Below, piece by piece: positions 62,111 to 64,000 of a DNA stretch of 64,000 nt; the stretch's first letter is position 1, and each line of letters opens with the position of its first letter. The stretch covers positions 285,001 through 349,000 of the forward strand of contig JACVVK020000013.1 in NCBI GenBank assembly GCA_018292915.2. Reading direction: 5' to 3'. Below the pieces are notes generated by a model, which saw nothing but the letters and a program-made list of their open reading frames with translations, did no database searches and was not told where the DNA came from. The position numbers were made by a program, and so were the translations under genes. This DNA comes from Batillaria attramentaria. Its lineage: Eukaryota > Mollusca > Gastropoda > Batillariidae.

Positions 62111-62652
62111 TTCACACGGGCAGACACTCAGACGGACCAGAACAAATTACCTCAACTGTCGTCCCCCGCCCGATCCGCTGGTTGGTCGCATTAAAAAGCC
62201 GTTCGTTTGCCGATTTTAAAGTGCATTTACCCCTGCCGGTATACATGAGCTATGCCTCTACCCCCCCCCCCCTCCCCTTCGTCCCCCATCCTCCACCCTC
62301 CACCACCATCCCACCCTCCCCTCCCACCTAAAAGAAATAAAGAAGAGAACAGGAGATGCCGACCTCCAAATCTTTCTGCGTAAACGGAATTTTTCCTTAT
62401 CATGATCTCAGACGAGGAAAAGACTCCAGTGTAGAATGGAGTTTGCAAACTACATGTCCTGAATATTTATTGGCTTTGGCCGAGGTATCGCGGATCTTTC
62501 TCTATTTTTGCCGTAGATGTGTCGCGTTCAAGATGAATGGTGCCCTCGAGACGATCTTTCGTTTTCTTGAAAAGCATCAGACTTTCCCTCCTGATCTTTG
62601 TGGGCGTGTGGATCCCTCCAGCTCTCTTCAATCGCCTTGTCGTATTTTATCG

Positions 62653-62653
<1 letters not shown>

Positions 62654-62708
<55 letters not shown>
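62654..62708. repeat. (TG)n microsatellite
   Basis: About 27 uninterrupted units. The remaining sequence to 64000 holds a T-rich tract (62816-62866) and no recognised gene. Confidence 0.95.
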
Positions 62709-62710
<2 letters not shown>

Positions 62711-63809
62711 TTTGAAGGGAATGTTTGTGGGCGCGTATTTGCAAAACGTGTGGGCGGGTGACGGCCTTGCCGCGTTATGTTTTTCCTGGACATGTTTTCG
62801 TCCGTTTTGCACACATTTTTTTTTTTTAATCTTTTAATCTTTTTTCTCCTTTTTTTTTTCCTTTTTGGCCAAACCTCCTTCCGTCCCCACGACAACAGAG
62901 TCGCTTGGAAGGCGTCATATTTTGGTTCAGCTGACCGTAATGACATTATGCCGACAGGCAAGTGGTGGCAAGAAATGGGGCGCGCCCTGCACCCTCCACC
63001 CATCATGGCCGCCAGCACCTTCAGTTCCAGACTGTCACACACCCATTCACTGTGAAGAGCAGGGGATGACCTCTTCAGCAAGGGAGAGAATATTGTTTTG
63101 TCTCCCCTTCAGTCGGGGACAGTGGTGCTGGAAACAATTTACACGAGGTTTCGGTGAGAACTGGTGGAGGGAGGGATGGCGGTTGACGGGATGGCCAGCG
63201 GCTGTGCCATCGATTGTTCCGTCTCCAGAATGACCTTGAGGACACTTGAGCAGATCCAACCAGTGATTAATCTCGCAGGTTTCTGTCTGTCGCTTTTCCC
63301 TTTGGTTTTTCACACACGTTAATAGTGCAAAAAATATTTCCCCATCCTACAAACCAGAGACAGTTGTCAGAGTAGAAAAATAAGGTCCAGAACAGGCCTA
63401 GAGGTCACCAGACAAAAACAGTTGTCTGCTTCATTAAATTAATGTGTGGCTCGTTTTTGCGTTTGGCGGTGACTTCACAGGCACAAAGAGAAAATTGACG
63501 TAATTATTTCACAGGCAAAAACATTCAGAAAGAAAAGAACAAACTGGCAAATGTTTGGACAAAACATAATTATTAGATGTGATAATAACTGGGACAAAAT
63601 ACGCTACCCTTAAGTAACCACGACAAAACTGACACAAGCCTCCCCGCTAATAATGAACTGACTGCATTTGTCGTACACCAAGCCAAAAATGAAGAACAGA
63701 GCTCCCAGTGAAAACTTACACCAGATTAAGTGGGTGGAGCTAGCTTAATTTACTGCAACAAGCATGGTAAATAGAGTTTTCACAGTGAGTTCGTGTCCCC
63801 GATGGTGGA

Positions 63810-63876
63810 AAATACACTACACGAATTTGTTGATTTCGACCGAAAAACTGCGAGTTTTAACGAGTGTAGTGTATTT
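63810..63876. repeat. Short inverted repeat
   Basis: aaatacactacacg and its inverse cg(ag)tgtagtgtattt bound a 67-bp segment with paired inner phrases. Possibly the end of a small foldback element. Confidence 0.5.
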
Positions 63877-64000
63877 ACGTAATTAGGAATTGGGAAAATT
63901 ATTTATACCACTTCGGTATCTGTATTCCTTTGATTTGAAAACTGACATCGGCAATGCAAGTGCTTCAGGTGGCATGTCAGACTGAGGTGCTTTACTTCGC

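Overview
This window is eukaryotic genomic DNA, most likely from a lophotrochozoan and plausibly a marine gastropod mollusc; that placement is inference. The reasons are large intron-rich genes with GT-AG introns, very abundant (AC)n/(TG)n and (CT)n/(GA)n microsatellites, several tRNA-headed SINE families, many short foldback elements, and expressed-looking genes of metazoan families. There is no operon structure and no bacterial gene. Almost every long open frame in the window that is not listed as a gene comes from a dinucleotide repeat or a SINE.

Three protein-coding genes are supported, all on the + strand. (1) 3923-8858: a four-exon Rho-family small GTPase of 221 residues with an intact nucleotide-binding core, a C-terminal CKFL prenylation box and an unusual alanine at the effector-loop position that is normally aspartate. 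(2) 13335-23461: an eleven-exon SLC1-type (excitatory amino acid / dicarboxylate transporter fold) membrane transporter of 558 residues. (3) 32070-38294: a ten-exon paralogue of it, 499 residues. The two transporters share every intron position and phase from the first membrane exon onward and sit head-to-tail, so they arose by tandem duplication. Both keep the arginine, aspartate and asparagine expected to bind an acidic amino acid. Both also change the same positions that normally bind sodium (NMDGT becomes NRDGS, and a late aspartate becomes histidine). This pair is the most interesting protein-level observation here.

Region by region: 1-490 is a 151-bp foldback satellite; 490-3900 holds SINEs, a LINE 3' end and microsatellites; 3.9-9.5 kb is the GTPase gene; 9.9-14.6 kb, upstream of and across the start of the first transporter, is strikingly enriched in ACTG/CAGT words and TGACTCA motifs and contains a 348-bp inverted-repeat element; 13.3-23.5 kb is transporter A, whose introns carry a reverse-transcriptase fragment, SINEs, two strong hairpins and a tandem duplication that copies a splice donor; 23.5-32 kb is intergenic with two well-defined miniature transposons and a 62-bp tandem array; 32-38.3 kb is transporter B, with a 28-bp minisatellite running up to a splice acceptor; 38.3-64 kb is gene-poor, filled with SINEs, microsatellites and unrecognised unique DNA.

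The mobile elements are informative. One SINE family of about 175 bp has five insertions flanked by direct repeats of 12 or 13 bp. A piggyBac-like miniature element sits at TTAA inside a tandem-repeat unit whose empty form is visible in the neighbouring copies. All gene models here come from reading splice sites, reading frame and family motifs by eye; no transcript or database search was available.
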